Source: Blastococcus sp. TF02-09 (GTDB lineage Bacteria > Actinomycetota > Actinomycetes > Mycobacteriales > Geodermatophilaceae). Taken from it: a stretch of DNA of 64,000 nt. Below, one piece after another: positions 18,020 through 28,354 of this stretch. Position 1 is the stretch's first letter; the number at the start of each line of letters is the position of its first letter. The stretch lies in NCBI RefSeq assembly GCF_003319105.1, contig NZ_QOHH01000009.1, forward strand, positions 1 to 64,000, written 5' to 3'. The translations under genes and the position numbers were made by a program. The notes beneath the pieces are model-generated. The model saw only the letters and a list, made by a program, of their open reading frames with translations. It had not been told where the DNA came from and did no database searches.

Positions 18020-18487
18020 TCAGGCCGGAGCGAGCGGCCGGGTCAGCACCACCCGGTCGGCGCCGGGGCCGGCATGGTCCCGGGACAGGTGGGGAGCCGC
18101 GCCCAGCGACGTGTGGAACGCGAGAGCCACCTCGTCGTCCGGCCGGGTCACCGCCTGCACGAACCGTGCGCCCGCGCTCCGGGCCAGGTCGTCGAACCAC
18201 CCGCACAGCCGCCTGCCCAGCGACGACCGCCGCCGGTCCGCCCGCACCGCGACGAGGTGGAGGTAGGCCAGCCGGTCCGCCGTGACGGTGCCGAGGACGT
18301 AGCCCACGTCGTCACCGTCGCCGGTCATCGCGACGGCCCCGAAGCCACCGAACTGGTGGAACCACACCGGGTGGTGCAACGCGCGGGTGTCGGTGTCCCA
18401 GAACCGGTCGTGCTCATCGAGCAGCCGGGCGCGCACCACGGTGGCCGACAGCTCGGAGAGCCCGACGATCCGCACCTGGCCGGTCAC
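18020..18487 (-). CDS. GNAT family N-acetyltransferase
   Basis: A 155-residue GNAT protein: motif A is LHLVAVRADRRRSSLGRRLC (R/Q-x-x-G-x-G/A type, residues about 77-96), and AFHTSLGAAPHLSRDHAGPG is the C-terminal part. The substrate is unknown. The GTG start overlaps the stop of the PfkB kinase gene by 4 bp, so it is the second gene of a minus-strand pair. Confidence 0.85.
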   Translation of the reverse strand: MTGQVRIVGLSELSATVVRARLLDEHDRFWDTDTRALHHPVWFHQFGGFGAVAMTGDGDDVGYVLGTVTADRLAYLHLVAVRADRRRSSLGRRLCGWFDDLARSAGARFVQAVTRPDDEVALAFHTSLGAAPHLSRDHAGPGADRVVLTRPLAPA

Positions 18488-19497
18488 CGCCGGGTCCGTG
18501 CGGCCTCGACCTCCGCGCGCGTGGGCGGGTCGGCACCGACCCGGGTGCAGTTCAGGGCGGCGACGAGCGCCGCGTCGTCGACCAGGGCGAGCAGATCGTC
18601 GTCGTCGAGGGCCTCGAGGGCCGCCCGGTCGGTGACGCCGGCCGCCAGCAGCCCGCTGAGCAGTCCGGCGGCGAGGGAGTCACCGGCGCCCACGGTGTCG
18701 GCCACCTCGACCCGGGGGATGTCGCGGTGCAGGACGGGGCGTCCCGGGCGGGCGACCCGCAGCGGCGAGCCGCCGTCGGTGAGCAGCACCAGCGCCGGCC
18801 CCCGCGCCGCCCAGCGCCGGGCGGCGTCGTCCAGGTCGGCGGCGCCGGGCTCCAGCCACGCGAGGTCCTCCGCGCTGACCTTGACGACGTCGGCGTGCGC
18901 GAGGAGGCGGTCCAGGCGCGCGATGACCGAGGCCCGGTCGTTGCCGAGCGTGGCGCCCACCGGGCCTTCGGCCAGCGGAGGCCGGATGTTGGGGTCGACG
19001 CTCACCAGCACCCGGCCGGCGAGCCGGTCGACCAGCGCGGCGATGGCGTCGCCGCCCGGCCGGGTCCAGCTGGAGATGGAGCCCACGTGCAGGACGGCGG
19101 TGGCCTCGGGCACCGAGGTGGCCAGCTCCTCGTCGGTCCACTGCCAGTCCGCCGCCCCCAGGACGTGGAAGCCGTAGTCGGGCGAGCCGTCGGGGCGCAG
19201 CCCGACGACGGCCAGGCTCACCGGCTCGGTCGCCTCGACGAACCCGCCCACGTCGACCCCGGCGATCTCCGCGTGCCGGCGCAGGGCGGCGCCCAGCGGA
19301 CCGGTGCCCAGCCGCGCCACCAGCGCCACCGGGGCGCCCAGCCGGCCGGCGGCCACCGCGACGTTCAGGGCGTTGCCGCCCGGCCGCGCGACGTACTGGG
19401 GCGCGGTCCCCTCGGGGCCGGAGCCGGCTTCCGGGACGGGCAGCAGGTCGACGACCAGCTCGCCCAGGACGCACAGGGTGGGGATGGGTGCGGGCAC
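18484..19497 (-). CDS. PfkB family carbohydrate kinase
   Basis: A 337-residue ribokinase/fructokinase-type sugar kinase. It has the first PfkB signature [18 protein letters not shown] and the second one [19 protein letters not shown], with the catalytic Asp in GAGD. Fructokinase activity is the likeliest guess, unproven. GTG 19497 is chosen because TACGGT lies 6 nt upstream, and the protein then begins just before the first strand ([11 protein letters not shown]). Divergent from pspA. Confidence 0.88.
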   Translation of the reverse strand: MPAPIPTLCVLGELVVDLLPVPEAGSGPEGTAPQYVARPGGNALNVAVAAGRLGAPVALVARLGTGPLGAALRRHAEIAGVDVGGFVEATEPVSLAVVGLRPDGSPDYGFHVLGAADWQWTDEELATSVPEATAVLHVGSISSWTRPGGDAIAALVDRLAGRVLVSVDPNIRPPLAEGPVGATLGNDRASVIARLDRLLAHADVVKVSAEDLAWLEPGAADLDDAARRWAARGPALVLLTDGGSPLRVARPGRPVLHRDIPRVEVADTVGAGDSLAAGLLSGLLAAGVTDRAALEALDDDDLLALVDDAALVAALNCTRVGADPPTRAEVEAARTRR

Positions 19498-19640
19498 GAA
19501 CCCACCGTAGGGGCCCGCCCGTGTCCACCGCTCGGATCGGCCCGTTGGCCAGCCCCGGCACTCACCTGGGACGATGGGAACGACGAACACCGCCGCGCCG
19601 GCCACCCACCCCCGGCGTCGGTGCCGGAGCAGGAGGAACC

Positions 19641-20483
19641 ATGCCCAACCCGTTCGTGAAGCTGTGGAAGTACCTCACCGCGTCGGCCAATGCGCAGATC
19701 GACCAGCGGGCCGACCCGAAGATCCAGATCGCCCAGGCGATCGAGGCCGAGCAGCAGCGCCACCAGTCACTGGCCAACCAGGCCGCCGCGGTGCTCGGCA
19801 ACCAGCGCCAACTGGAGATGCGGCTGAACCGGCAGCTGGGCGAGGTGGAGAAGCTGCAGTCCTCGGCGCGCCAGGCGCTGACCCTCGCCGACAAGTCCCG
19901 CGCCGCCGGTGACGCGGCCAAGGCCGCCGAGTACGAGAACGCCGCCCAGGCCTTCGCCACCCAGCTCGTGGCCGCCGAGCAGGCGATGGAGGACCTCAAG
20001 CGCAGCCACGACGAGGCGCTCCAGGCCGCCGAGCAGGCGCGCGGCGCGGTCGAGCAGAGCCGGATGCGGCTGCAGACGACGCTGGCCGAGCGCACCAAGC
20101 TGATGAGCCAGCTCGAGCAGGCCAAGATGCAGGAGCACGTGGCGAGCTCGCTCAAGCAGGTCAACGAGCTGTCCGCGCCGGGCAACACGCCGTCCCTGGC
20201 CGAGGTCCGCGACAAGATCGAGGCCCGCTACGCCAACGCGCTCGGCCAGGCGGAGCTGGCGCAGAGCTCGGTCGAGGGCCGGATGCTCGAGGTCGAGAAG
20301 GCCACCCTGGACGTGGCGGGGGCCTCGCGGCTGGACCAGATCCGCGCCGCCATGGGCGGGGGGACGCCGGCCGTCGAGAGCGGTTCCCCGGCCGCCGCCC
20401 TGGAGCAGGGCGCGCCCGCCGGTCAGCAGGAGTCGGCCGAGCAGCGGCAGGCGCAGCCGGTCGAGCGGCCCGAGCCCGCCTGA
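19641..20483 (+). CDS. pspA: PspA/IM30 family protein
   Basis: Membrane-associated coiled-coil protein that protects the envelope under stress, equivalent to the 35-kDa antigen Rv2744c of M. tuberculosis. The 280-residue protein opens with the family N-terminus ([20 protein letters not shown]). Long heptad-rich helices run to about residue 220, and an Ala/Gly/Gln-rich tail ends it. AGGAGG (19631-19636) precedes the ATG by 4 nt. In mycobacteria ClgR activates pspA. Here three genes separate them. Confidence 0.92.
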   Translation: MPNPFVKLWKYLTASANAQIDQRADPKIQIAQAIEAEQQRHQSLANQAAAVLGNQRQLEMRLNRQLGEVEKLQSSARQALTLADKSRAAGDAAKAAEYENAAQAFATQLVAAEQAMEDLKRSHDEALQAAEQARGAVEQSRMRLQTTLAERTKLMSQLEQAKMQEHVASSLKQVNELSAPGNTPSLAEVRDKIEARYANALGQAELAQSSVEGRMLEVEKATLDVAGASRLDQIRAAMGGGTPAVESGSPAAALEQGAPAGQQESAEQRQAQPVERPEPA

Positions 20484-20502
20484 TCCCTGGTTCGTGCACA
20501 CC

Positions 20503-20542
20503 GCCGCGGGCGGTCCCCGGTTCTCCGGGGGCCGCCCGCGGC
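20503..20542. terminator. Convergent terminator between pspA and nei
   Basis: An 18-bp stem (one G-U pair) closes a TTCT loop at 20521-20524. It sits between two converging genes and could serve both strands. No U-tract. Confidence 0.75.
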
Positions 20543-20556
20543 GCGTCCGGGGTGGG

Positions 20557-21414
20557 TCAGCCGGGGGTCGCCAAGGGCCGCGGCCGGCCGGGCTCGCCGG
20601 TGCGGGCCAGCGGGTCGATGGGGGCGTCGGTCGCCTGGCAGCGGGGGCACCAGTAGGTCACCCGCTCCTGCGTGTGCGGTCCCTGGTCGCCTACGAGGAT
20701 CGGGGTGCCGCAGCGGCGGCACGGCTTGCCCTTGCGCCCGTAGACCCAGTGGTCCTGGCCGCGGCGCAGATCGCCGGTGGTGCTCTGCTCCGGGTGGTCG
20801 CGGTTGGCGAGCATCAGGGTGCGCGCGCGGGTGACGAGCGGTTCGAGCCGGTCGTCCACGTCGGCCACTCGGGCCCAGGGGTGCACCCCGCAGAGGAAGA
20901 GCGACTCGACCTTGTACAGGTTGCCGGGGCCGCACAGGTTGCGCTGGTCGAGGATGGCGACCCCGATCTGCTCGTCGGGGTGCGAGCGGAGCCGGCGCAG
21001 CGCCTCCGCCAGGTCCCAGTCGGGACCGAGGACGTCGGGCCCGAGGTGCCCCACCAGCCGGTGCTCGTCGCTGGTGGGGACGATCTCCACGTCGTGCAGC
21101 CGGTAGCCGACGCACTCCCACTCGTCGGTGGCGAGCACCACGCGGACGTCGTAGCCAGGTCCGCCGCGCCAGCGGGCGCCCGGCCGGTAGATGTGCCAGC
21201 TGCCGTCCATGCGGTAGTGGGTGCGGAGGGTGCGCTCGTCGGCCAGGCGGATCAGCATGTGCTTGCCGCGCGGGACCACCTCGCGGACGGTGACGCCGGC
21301 CAGGTCGAGGGCGGCCAGCTGCGGCAGGCGGAACTCCCCGCGTCGCAGGGTGGCGCCGGCCAGCGCCTGGTTCATGCGCTTGGCCGCCAGCCAGACGGTG
21401 TCTCCTTCGGGCAC
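20557..21414 (-). CDS. nei: Fpg/Nei family DNA glycosylase (endonuclease VIII type)
   Basis: Bifunctional glycosylase/AP lyase removing oxidised bases. The 285-residue protein begins MPEGDT, placing the catalytic Pro2 and Glu3. It has the H2TH region (NLCGPGNLYKVESLFLCGVH) and a C-terminal zinc finger with two CxxC pairs (CRRCGTPILV ... YWCPRCQ). MPEGD rather than MPELP marks the Nei branch. The GTG start is fixed by the requirement for Pro2. Confidence 0.92.
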   Translation of the reverse strand: MPEGDTVWLAAKRMNQALAGATLRRGEFRLPQLAALDLAGVTVREVVPRGKHMLIRLADERTLRTHYRMDGSWHIYRPGARWRGGPGYDVRVVLATDEWECVGYRLHDVEIVPTSDEHRLVGHLGPDVLGPDWDLAEALRRLRSHPDEQIGVAILDQRNLCGPGNLYKVESLFLCGVHPWARVADVDDRLEPLVTRARTLMLANRDHPEQSTTGDLRRGQDHWVYGRKGKPCRRCGTPILVGDQGPHTQERVTYWCPRCQATDAPIDPLARTGEPGRPRPLATPG

Positions 21415-21520
21415 GGCACCATGATCCGCTGCGGAGCGGGTCGGCGCCGATCAGCGGCCCGCGACCTCCGTCTCCCGTGGCAGCATCCCGCAGGCGATCG
21501 CGGGGGCCCCGGGCGCGCCG

Positions 21521-22282
21521 GTGGCGGTGCCGGCAGCCGTCGCTGCCCTCGCCGGTGCGGCTCGGCTGACACCGGTGTGGCGCAACCAGCTCGGCGGCCT
21601 CACCTGGCGGCTCGGGGACGGTCCACAGCGGCGGTTCGTGAAGTGGGCGCCGGCCGCTATCGGGCTGGAGCTCGCGAGCGAGGTGGAGCGGCTGCGCTGG
21701 GCGGCCCGGTTCACGCCCGTCCCCGTCGTCCTGGAGCACGGCGGGGACGACGACGGCGAGTGGCTGCTCACCGCCGGGCTGCCCGGGCGCAGCGCCGTCG
21801 ACCCGCGGTGGCTGGCCGAACCCGGGCCGGCCGTGGACGCGATCGGTCTCGGCCTGCGCGCCCTGCACGACGCACTGCCGGTGGTCGGGTGCCCCTTCGA
21901 CTGGTCGGCGGGAGCCCGGGTCGCAGGGGTACGCCCGGAGGCGATGCGGCGGGAGCGCTTCTGGCCGGAGCACGCCGCGCTGTCGGTGCCCGAGGTGCTC
22001 GCCCGGCTGGCCGACGTCCCGGACGTCGACCGGCTGGTGGTCTGCCACGGCGATGCCTGCGCGCCGAACACGCTGGTGGAGGACGACGGCAGCTGGTCGG
22101 GGCACGTCGACCTCGGCGCGCTGGGCGTGGCCGATCGCTGGGCCGACCTCGCGGTGGCGGCGTGGAGCACCGGATGGAACTACGGGCCGGGCTGGGAGAG
22201 CCGGTTGCTGGCGGCCTACGGCGTGGAGCCCGACCCCGGCCGGATGGCCTACTACCGGCTGCTCTGGGACGCCGATCCGTGA
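21521..22282 (+). CDS. Aminoglycoside phosphotransferase-like kinase
   Basis: A 253-residue APH-family kinase. The Brenner motif is VCHGDACAPNTLV (catalytic Asp near residue 180), and HVDLGALGVADRWADLAVAAW carries the metal-binding DLG. The layout resembles APH(3') enzymes, but a chromosomal actinobacterial member may phosphorylate another small molecule, so resistance should not be assumed. GTG start. Its 3' end is 15 bp from the converging lhr gene. Confidence 0.85.
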   Translation: MAVPAAVAALAGAARLTPVWRNQLGGLTWRLGDGPQRRFVKWAPAAIGLELASEVERLRWAARFTPVPVVLEHGGDDDGEWLLTAGLPGRSAVDPRWLAEPGPAVDAIGLGLRALHDALPVVGCPFDWSAGARVAGVRPEAMRRERFWPEHAALSVPEVLARLADVPDVDRLVVCHGDACAPNTLVEDDGSWSGHVDLGALGVADRWADLAVAAWSTGWNYGPGWESRLLAAYGVEPDPGRMAYYRLLWDADP

Positions 22283-22297
22283 GCGGGCCGGCCCGGG

Positions 22298-25200
22298 TCA
22301 GCCGCGCAGCCGGAGGCCCCGCGGGGTGGCGCTGAAGCCGGCGGCCTGGAGCGCCGCCGACAGGGGCGTGGACTCGTGCACCGACGTGCCGTCGGCCTTC
22401 TGCACCACCATGCGGCCCAGCGCCCCGGCGGCGACCGCGGAGGACAGCGCGGTCGCCGCCTCCTTGAGCGTCTGCTCGTCCTCGGTCCACGACAGCAGCG
22501 TCTTGCCGCCGCGCTCGACGTAAAGGACCAGCTCGCCGTCGACCAGCACCACCAGGGCCCCAGCCTTGCGCCCCGCGCGGTGCCCGGTGACCTTGCGGGT
22601 CGCGCCGGTGCCCTCGCCGAGGTCCACCGCGTCGGTGTCTGCGGCGGCCGCCCGGTCCGGCCACGGCAGCGCGGCGCCGTAGACGTTGGCCGGGTCGGTC
22701 GCGGCCAGCACCACGGCGCCACCGGGCAGCCGGTCGGGGGCGGCGAAGCTGCGCAGACGGTCCACCGAGCCCGGTGTCCCGAACTGCGCGGCGCCGAGCG
22801 TCTCGACGAAGTAGCCCCGGCGGGCGCGCCCGTTCTCCTCGAAGGCCCGCAGCACCGGGTAGACCGCCGGGAACCCGCCGGCCACCTGCTCGGCCATCAC
22901 CGCGCCGCGGGTGAGCACGCCGTGCCGCTCGATCAGCGCCTCGGCGCGGGCGGTCGTCCGGCGCGTCGCATTGCCCTCCCGGTCCGGCAGCCGGGACCAG
23001 CGGCCGGCCATCGACGGGGGACCGGAGCGGGTCGGCATGGCCGGGCGGCCGAGCCGGGCGCGGCCGCCGCGCGCGCGGTCCAGCCGCACCCGGGGAGGGG
23101 CGGGCGTCCGCTTGTGCGTGCCGCCGCCGCCCAGCCGGGTGCGCAGCGGCGCGAGGGTGTCGTTGGTGAGCGCGCCGGCCCACACGAGGTCCCAGACCAG
23201 GTCGGCCAGCGCGGTGTCGTCGGTCGCGCCGAGGAGGTCGGACAGGCCGCGGAAGAACAGCGCCTGACCGCCGGACAGCAGGTCGAGCAGGGGGCCGCCG
23301 GCCTCCGGCAGCTCCAGCGGCTCGGGCAGCAGGAGGGGGGCGAGGTCGGCCGGCACGAGGCTGATCCAGCCGTCGCCACCGGGGAGCCCGCCGGCGCCGG
23401 CCCACAGCACCTCGCCGGCGCTGGTCAGCTCGTCGAGCATGGCAGGGGCGTAGTCGCGCACCCGGGTGGGGAGCACGAGCGACTCCAGCGCACTGGCCGG
23501 GACGATCGCGCCGGCCAGCTGCTCGACGACGGCCAGGACCCCGTCGGGACCCCGCAGCCGCCCGCCGACGCCTTGCCACGAGGGCGTGAAGCGGGCCAGG
23601 GTGCCGATCGGTACGGGCTCGACCTCCTGCCGGAGCTTGGCCAGGCTGCGTCGCCGGATGGACCGCAGCACCTCGGCGTCGCACCACTCCTGACCGGTGC
23701 CGCCGGGCCGGAACTCGCCGGACACGAGCCGGCCGGTGCTGGTGAGCCGCTGCAGCGTCGCGGTCACCACGGCGACGCCCAGGCCCAGCCGGGCCGCCAC
23801 CTCCTGCGGCTGGAACGGGCCGTGGGTGCGGGCGTACCGGCCGACGAGGTCGCCCAGCGGATCGGCGACCGGCTCGGTGAAGATCTCCGGCACGCCCACC
23901 GGCAGGGCGGTGCCCAGCGCGTCGCGGAACCGGCCGGCGTCCTCGATGGCGACGTACCGCTCCTCGCCGGCGATCCGCACCTGCAGCGCCCGGCGGGTGT
24001 CCACCAGCTCGGCCAGCCACTCCGCCGGCACCCCGCGGGCGGCGGCCTCGGCGACGGTGAGATCGCCCAGGCCGCGTAGCAGGTCCGAGGCGCCGTCGAC
24101 GTCGCGGGGGTGCCGCTGCTGGGGGAGCCGCTGCAGCTCGGACTCGACCTCGGCCATTGCGTCGCCGTCGAGCAGCTCGCGCAGCTCGGTACGGCCCAGG
24201 AGCTCGGCGAGCAGCCCGGTGTCGAGGGCCAGCGCCTGTGCGCGGCGCTCGGCGAGCGGGGCGTCGCCCTCGTAGAGGAACTGCCCGACGTAGCCGAACA
24301 GCAGCGACTGGGCGAACGGCGAGGCCGTCTCGGTCTGGACGTCGGCAACCCGCACCCGGCGGGAACGCACGTCGCGCATCAGCTCGACCAGCCCCGGCAC
24401 GTCGTAGACGTCCTGCAGCACCTCGCGGGCGGCCTCGAGGGTGATCGGGAAGGAGGCGAACTCGCTGGCGACCGACAGCAGCTGGGCGGCGCGCTGGCGC
24501 TGCTGCCACAGCGGCGTGCGGCGGCGGGGGTCGCGGCGGGGGAGGAGCAGCGCGCGGGCGGCGCACTCCCGGAACCGGCTGGCGAACAGCGCGGAGGAGC
24601 CCACCTCGGCGGTCACCTCGCGCTCGACGTCGTCCGGGTCGAGCACGGCGAGGTCGGCCTCCGGCGGCTCCCCGGTGGTGTCGGGCAGCCGCAGCACGAT
24701 GCCGTCGTCGGAGTGCATGGAGGCGACGTCGACCCCGTACCGCTCGCGCAGCCGGGCGGCCAGCACCAGCGCCCACGGCGCGTTGACCTGCGCACCGAAG
24801 GGGGAGTGGACGACCAGGCGCCAGTCGCCCAGTTCGTCGCGGAACCGTTCCACCAGCAGGGTGCGGTCGTCGGGGAGGTGACCGGTCGCCGCCTTCTGCT
24901 CGGTCAGGTAGGCGAGCAGGTTGGCCGCACCCCACTCGTCCAGACCGGCGGCACGGGCGCGCTCGAGGCCGGCCTCGGGCGTCGCCGTCCCGACCTCGCG
25001 CAGGAAGGCGCCGAGCGCCCGGCCCAGCTCCAGCGGCCGGCCGGGGGCGTCCCCGTGCCAGAACGGCATCTTCCCCGGCTGTCCGGGGGCGGGGGTGACG
25101 AGCACGCGGTCGTGGGTGATGTCCTCGATCCGCCAGGAGGACGAGCCGAGCAGGAAGACGTCGCCCACGCGGGACTCGTAGACCATCTCCTCGTCCAGCT

Positions 25201-26899
25201 CGCCGACCCGCCGTCCGCCGGTGCCCTCGCCGCCCACCAGGAAGACGCCGAACAGGCCGCGGTCGGGGATCGTGCCGCCGCTCGTGACGGCCAGCCGCTG
25301 GGCTCCGGCACGGGCGGTGAGCGTGTCGGTGACCCGGTCCCACGTCAGGCGGGGGCGGAGCTCGGCGAAGGCGTCGGAGGGGTAGCGCCCGGCCAGCATA
25401 TCGAGCACGGCGTGCAGCGCGGACTCGGGCAGCGAGCTGAAGGCGGCGGACCGGCGCACCAGGGCGGCGACCTCGTCGACGGTGCGCGGGCGCTCGGACA
25501 CGATGGCCACGATCTGCTGGGCCAGCACGTCGAGCGGGTTGCGCAGGTACCGGACGGACTCGATGGCCCCGGACTTCATGCGCTCGGCGACCAGCGCGCA
25601 CTGCACGAGGTCACCGCGGTACTTGGGGAACAGCACGCCCCGGCTGACCGCGCCGACCTGGTGGCCCGCCCGGCCGACGCGCTGCAGCCCGGCGGCGACC
25701 GTGGGCGGCGACTCCACCTGCACGACGAGGTCGACCGCGCCCATGTCGATGCCGAGCTCCAGGCTGGAGGTGGCCACGACGGCGGGCAGTCGCCCGGACT
25801 TCAGCGCCTCCTCGACGATCGCGCGCTGCTCGCGGGACACCGACCCGTGGTGGGCCGCGGCCACCGGCTGGAAGTCGTCGGGCGTCCCGCCACCCGATCC
25901 GGCCTGCGCCATCAGCGCGGCCGCGTTGGTGCCCGGCGGGACCGGCTCCCCGGTCGCGCGCTCGTAGGCGAGCTCGTTGAGCCGGCTGGTCAGTCGCTCG
26001 GCCAGGCGCCGGGAGTTGGCGAAGACGATGGTGCTGCGGTGGGCCTCCACCAGGTCCAGCACGCGCTCCTCGACCGCCGGCCAGATGGAGCTGCGCGGCT
26101 GGTTGCCGGCGGCCGAGCCCTCCAGCTCGCCGGTGGGCTGGCCCAGCTCGCTCATGTCCTCGACCGGGACGACCACGGAGAGGTCCCACTCCTTGGCCGA
26201 GGCCGGCGCCACGACCCGCACCGGCCGGCCGCCGGTGAGGAAGGTCGAGACCTCCTCGATCGGCCGCACGGTGGCCGACAGGCCGATCCGCTGGGCGGGG
26301 CGCTCCAGCAGCTCGTCGAGCCGGTCGAGCGTCACGGCCAGGTGCGCGCCGCGCTTGGTGTGGGCAACGGCGTGCACCTCGTCGAGGATCACCGTCTCCA
26401 CCCCGCGCAGCGCCTCGCGGGCGGCGCTGGTCATCAGCAGGAACAGCGACTCGGGCGTGGTGATCAGGATGTCGGTCGGGCGCTTGGCGAAAGCGCGCCG
26501 CTCGTCGGCCGGGGTGTCGCCCGAGCGGATGCCGACGCGGATCTCCGGCCGCGGGAGGCCGAGCCGGGCCGCGGCCTGCCCGATGCCCGTCAGCGGCGCG
26601 CGCAGGTTGCGCTCGACGTCGACCGCCAGCGCCTTGAGAGGGGACACGTAGAGGACACGGCACCGGGACTGCTCGTCGACCGGCTGCGTCGTGCTGAGCC
26701 GGTCCAGCGACCACAGGAAGGCCGCCAGCGTCTTGCCGGAGCCGGTAGGGGCCACGACGAGGGCGTGCTCGCCGCTGCTGATGGCGTCCCACGCGCCGTC
26801 CTGCGCCGCCGTCGGCTGCTGGAAGGCACCGGTGAACCACGCCCGGGTCGGTTCGGAGAACCGGTCGAGCGTCGAGGTGGAGGTCCGGCGTGAGGCCAC
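22298..26899 (-). CDS. lhr: Lhr family ATP-dependent helicase
   Basis: Large SF2 3'-5' helicase; mycobacterial Lhr is implicated in DNA repair and is mitomycin-inducible. The 1533-residue protein has Walker A APTGSGKT near residue 50, the DEVH box in ILDEVHAVAHTKRGAHLAV, and IVFANSRRLAERL. The motif VI region is VQRVGRAGH-like (QRVGRAGHQVG). A winged-helix and long Lhr-specific C-terminal half follow. The length matches Lhr (about 1500). GTG 26899 yields a start just before the helicase domain. Confidence 0.93.
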   Translation of the reverse strand: MASRRTSTSTLDRFSEPTRAWFTGAFQQPTAAQDGAWDAISSGEHALVVAPTGSGKTLAAFLWSLDRLSTTQPVDEQSRCRVLYVSPLKALAVDVERNLRAPLTGIGQAAARLGLPRPEIRVGIRSGDTPADERRAFAKRPTDILITTPESLFLLMTSAAREALRGVETVILDEVHAVAHTKRGAHLAVTLDRLDELLERPAQRIGLSATVRPIEEVSTFLTGGRPVRVVAPASAKEWDLSVVVPVEDMSELGQPTGELEGSAAGNQPRSSIWPAVEERVLDLVEAHRSTIVFANSRRLAERLTSRLNELAYERATGEPVPPGTNAAALMAQAGSGGGTPDDFQPVAAAHHGSVSREQRAIVEEALKSGRLPAVVATSSLELGIDMGAVDLVVQVESPPTVAAGLQRVGRAGHQVGAVSRGVLFPKYRGDLVQCALVAERMKSGAIESVRYLRNPLDVLAQQIVAIVSERPRTVDEVAALVRRSAAFSSLPESALHAVLDMLAGRYPSDAFAELRPRLTWDRVTDTLTARAGAQRLAVTSGGTIPDRGLFGVFLVGGEGTGGRRVGELDEEMVYESRVGDVFLLGSSSWRIEDITHDRVLVTPAPGQPGKMPFWHGDAPGRPLELGRALGAFLREVGTATPEAGLERARAAGLDEWGAANLLAYLTEQKAATGHLPDDRTLLVERFRDELGDWRLVVHSPFGAQVNAPWALVLAARLRERYGVDVASMHSDDGIVLRLPDTTGEPPEADLAVLDPDDVEREVTAEVGSSALFASRFRECAARALLLPRRDPRRRTPLWQQRQRAAQLLSVASEFASFPITLEAAREVLQDVYDVPGLVELMRDVRSRRVRVADVQTETASPFAQSLLFGYVGQFLYEGDAPLAERRAQALALDTGLLAELLGRTELRELLDGDAMAEVESELQRLPQQRHPRDVDGASDLLRGLGDLTVAEAAARGVPAEWLAELVDTRRALQVRIAGEERYVAIEDAGRFRDALGTALPVGVPEIFTEPVADPLGDLVGRYARTHGPFQPQEVAARLGLGVAVVTATLQRLTSTGRLVSGEFRPGGTGQEWCDAEVLRSIRRRSLAKLRQEVEPVPIGTLARFTPSWQGVGGRLRGPDGVLAVVEQLAGAIVPASALESLVLPTRVRDYAPAMLDELTSAGEVLWAGAGGLPGGDGWISLVPADLAPLLLPEPLELPEAGGPLLDLLSGGQALFFRGLSDLLGATDDTALADLVWDLVWAGALTNDTLAPLRTRLGGGGTHKRTPAPPRVRLDRARGGRARLGRPAMPTRSGPPSMAGRWSRLPDREGNATRRTTARAEALIERHGVLTRGAVMAEQVAGGFPAVYPVLRAFEENGRARRGYFVETLGAAQFGTPGSVDRLRSFAAPDRLPGGAVVLAATDPANVYGAALPWPDRAAAADTDAVDLGEGTGATRKVTGHRAGRKAGALVVLVDGELVLYVERGGKTLLSWTEDEQTLKEAATALSSAVAAGALGRMVVQKADGTSVHESTPLSAALQAAGFSATPRGLRLRG

Positions 26900-27020
26900 G
26901 GACCCAGTGTCCCCGCGCGGTACGACACTTCGCCGGTCGAGCGGCCCCGACCACCCGACCGGGGATGCGCCGACGGCGAAACCGGTCGGCCCGCAGCCGC
27001 CGGTGCGGCAGACTCCGCGC

Positions 27021-28310
27021 ATGCGACCGGCCGGCCCCGCTGCACCGGGCGCCGTCGACCTCCCCGACGCCGCCGCGGTCCAGCGGCGGACCGTGCGCGT
27101 GCTCGGTGGCGGGGTGGCGCTCGCCGGTCTCGGCGTGACCGTCGGCATCACCGCGGGCGGCCTGCTGGCGCGCGACGTGGCCGGCACCGACAGCGCAGCC
27201 GGTCTCGGTCAGACCGCCGGCGTCCTCGGTGCCGCGGTGCTCGCCGTCCCGCTGGCGCGGATCAGCAGCTCCGCCGGCCGGCGCGCGGGCCTGGCCGCCG
27301 GCTACGCGGTCAGCGTCCTGGGTGCGGCCGTCACGGTCGCGGCGGCCGCCGCCTCCTCGCTGCTGCTCCTGGTGGCCGGCCTCTTCCTGTTCGGTGCCGC
27401 CACGGCCTGCGGCCTCCAGGCGCGCTACGCGGCAGCCGACCTCGCGGTGCCCGAGCAGCGCGGCCGGGCCCTGTCGATGGTGGTGTGGGCGACCACGGTG
27501 GGGTCGGTCCTCGGACCCAACCTGGCCGCCCCGGGCGCGGACCTGGGCGACGCGCTCGGCCTGCCGCCCCTGGCCGGGGCGTTCGTCGTGTCGGCGGCGG
27601 TCTTCGCCGTCGTCGGGCTGCTCCTGCTGGCGCTGCTCCGGCCCGATCCCCTGGTGCTCGCCCGGCGGCTGGGCGGCGGTGCCGGTGCGCCCCCGCCGCG
27701 GACCGGCACCCGGCCGGCGATGCGCGCGGTGTGGGCGACGCCGGCCGGCCGGCTCGGCCTGACGTCGGTGGTGGTCGCCCACTCGGTGATGGTCGGGGTC
27801 ATGGTGATGACTCCGGTGCACATGGGCCACGCCGGAGGCGGGGAGGACGCCGTCCTGCGCGTGGTCGGGCTGGTGATCAGCGTGCACGTGGCCGGCATGT
27901 ACCTGTTCTCCCCGCTGGTCGGTGCGCTGGCCGACCGCGTCGGGGCGCCGTCGGTCGTGGCGCTGGGCGGCGTCCTCCTGCTGGTCGCCACGGCCGTGTC
28001 CGGGACCGCCGGGTCGTCGGACTCCGTGCAGCTGGGGATCGGGCTGCTCCTGCTCGGGCTGGGGTGGTCCTGCGGCCTGATCGCCGGCTCCACCCTCGTG
28101 ACCGCGGCGGTGGACGCCGACCTGCGCCCCACGGCCCAGGGCGGCACCGACCTGCTGATGGGCCTGGGCGCAGCGCTGGCCGGCGCGATCGGCGGACCGC
28201 TGCTGGCGTGGGGCGGGTTCGGCCTCGTGTCGGCGGTGTCGGCGGCCCTCGTCCTGCCGCTCGCGGTGCTCTGGGCGTCGGTCGCGCTGTGCCCCGTCCG
28301 GCCCGGCTAG
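27021..28310 (+). CDS. MFS transporter
   Basis: A 429-residue protein with about 12 hydrophobic segments and an MFS organisation, including FGAATACGLQARYAAADLAV around helix 4 and a basic central loop. The substrate is unknown, and a drug-efflux-like role is only a guess. The ATG at 27021 has CAGACT 6 nt upstream, a weak form of the leaderless element. Divergent from lhr. Confidence 0.85.
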   Translation: MRPAGPAAPGAVDLPDAAAVQRRTVRVLGGGVALAGLGVTVGITAGGLLARDVAGTDSAAGLGQTAGVLGAAVLAVPLARISSSAGRRAGLAAGYAVSVLGAAVTVAAAAASSLLLLVAGLFLFGAATACGLQARYAAADLAVPEQRGRALSMVVWATTVGSVLGPNLAAPGADLGDALGLPPLAGAFVVSAAVFAVVGLLLLALLRPDPLVLARRLGGGAGAPPPRTGTRPAMRAVWATPAGRLGLTSVVVAHSVMVGVMVMTPVHMGHAGGGEDAVLRVVGLVISVHVAGMYLFSPLVGALADRVGAPSVVALGGVLLLVATAVSGTAGSSDSVQLGIGLLLLGLGWSCGLIAGSTLVTAAVDADLRPTAQGGTDLLMGLGAALAGAIGGPLLAWGGFGLVSAVSAALVLPLAVLWASVALCPVRPG

Positions 28311-28354
28311 CGGTCACCCGCCGCCTCCCCGCCGGGGCGCGCTAGCGTCGGGGA

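Noticed and set aside
18385..18395. Other TGTCGGTG occurrences (for example 18386, 21980, 25324, 45334)
   Set aside because: These lie inside genes and lack TAnnnT at the 8-nt spacing, so they do not form a RecA-NDp promoter.
21521..22282. Antibiotic-resistance gene
   Set aside because: The APH fold is clear, but nothing mobile surrounds it and its composition matches its neighbours. Resistance is not supported by sequence alone.
24110..26893. A 927-codon open frame antisense to lhr
   Set aside because: The opposite strand encodes a full-length Lhr with all helicase motifs. The antisense product is low-complexity and unrecognisable.
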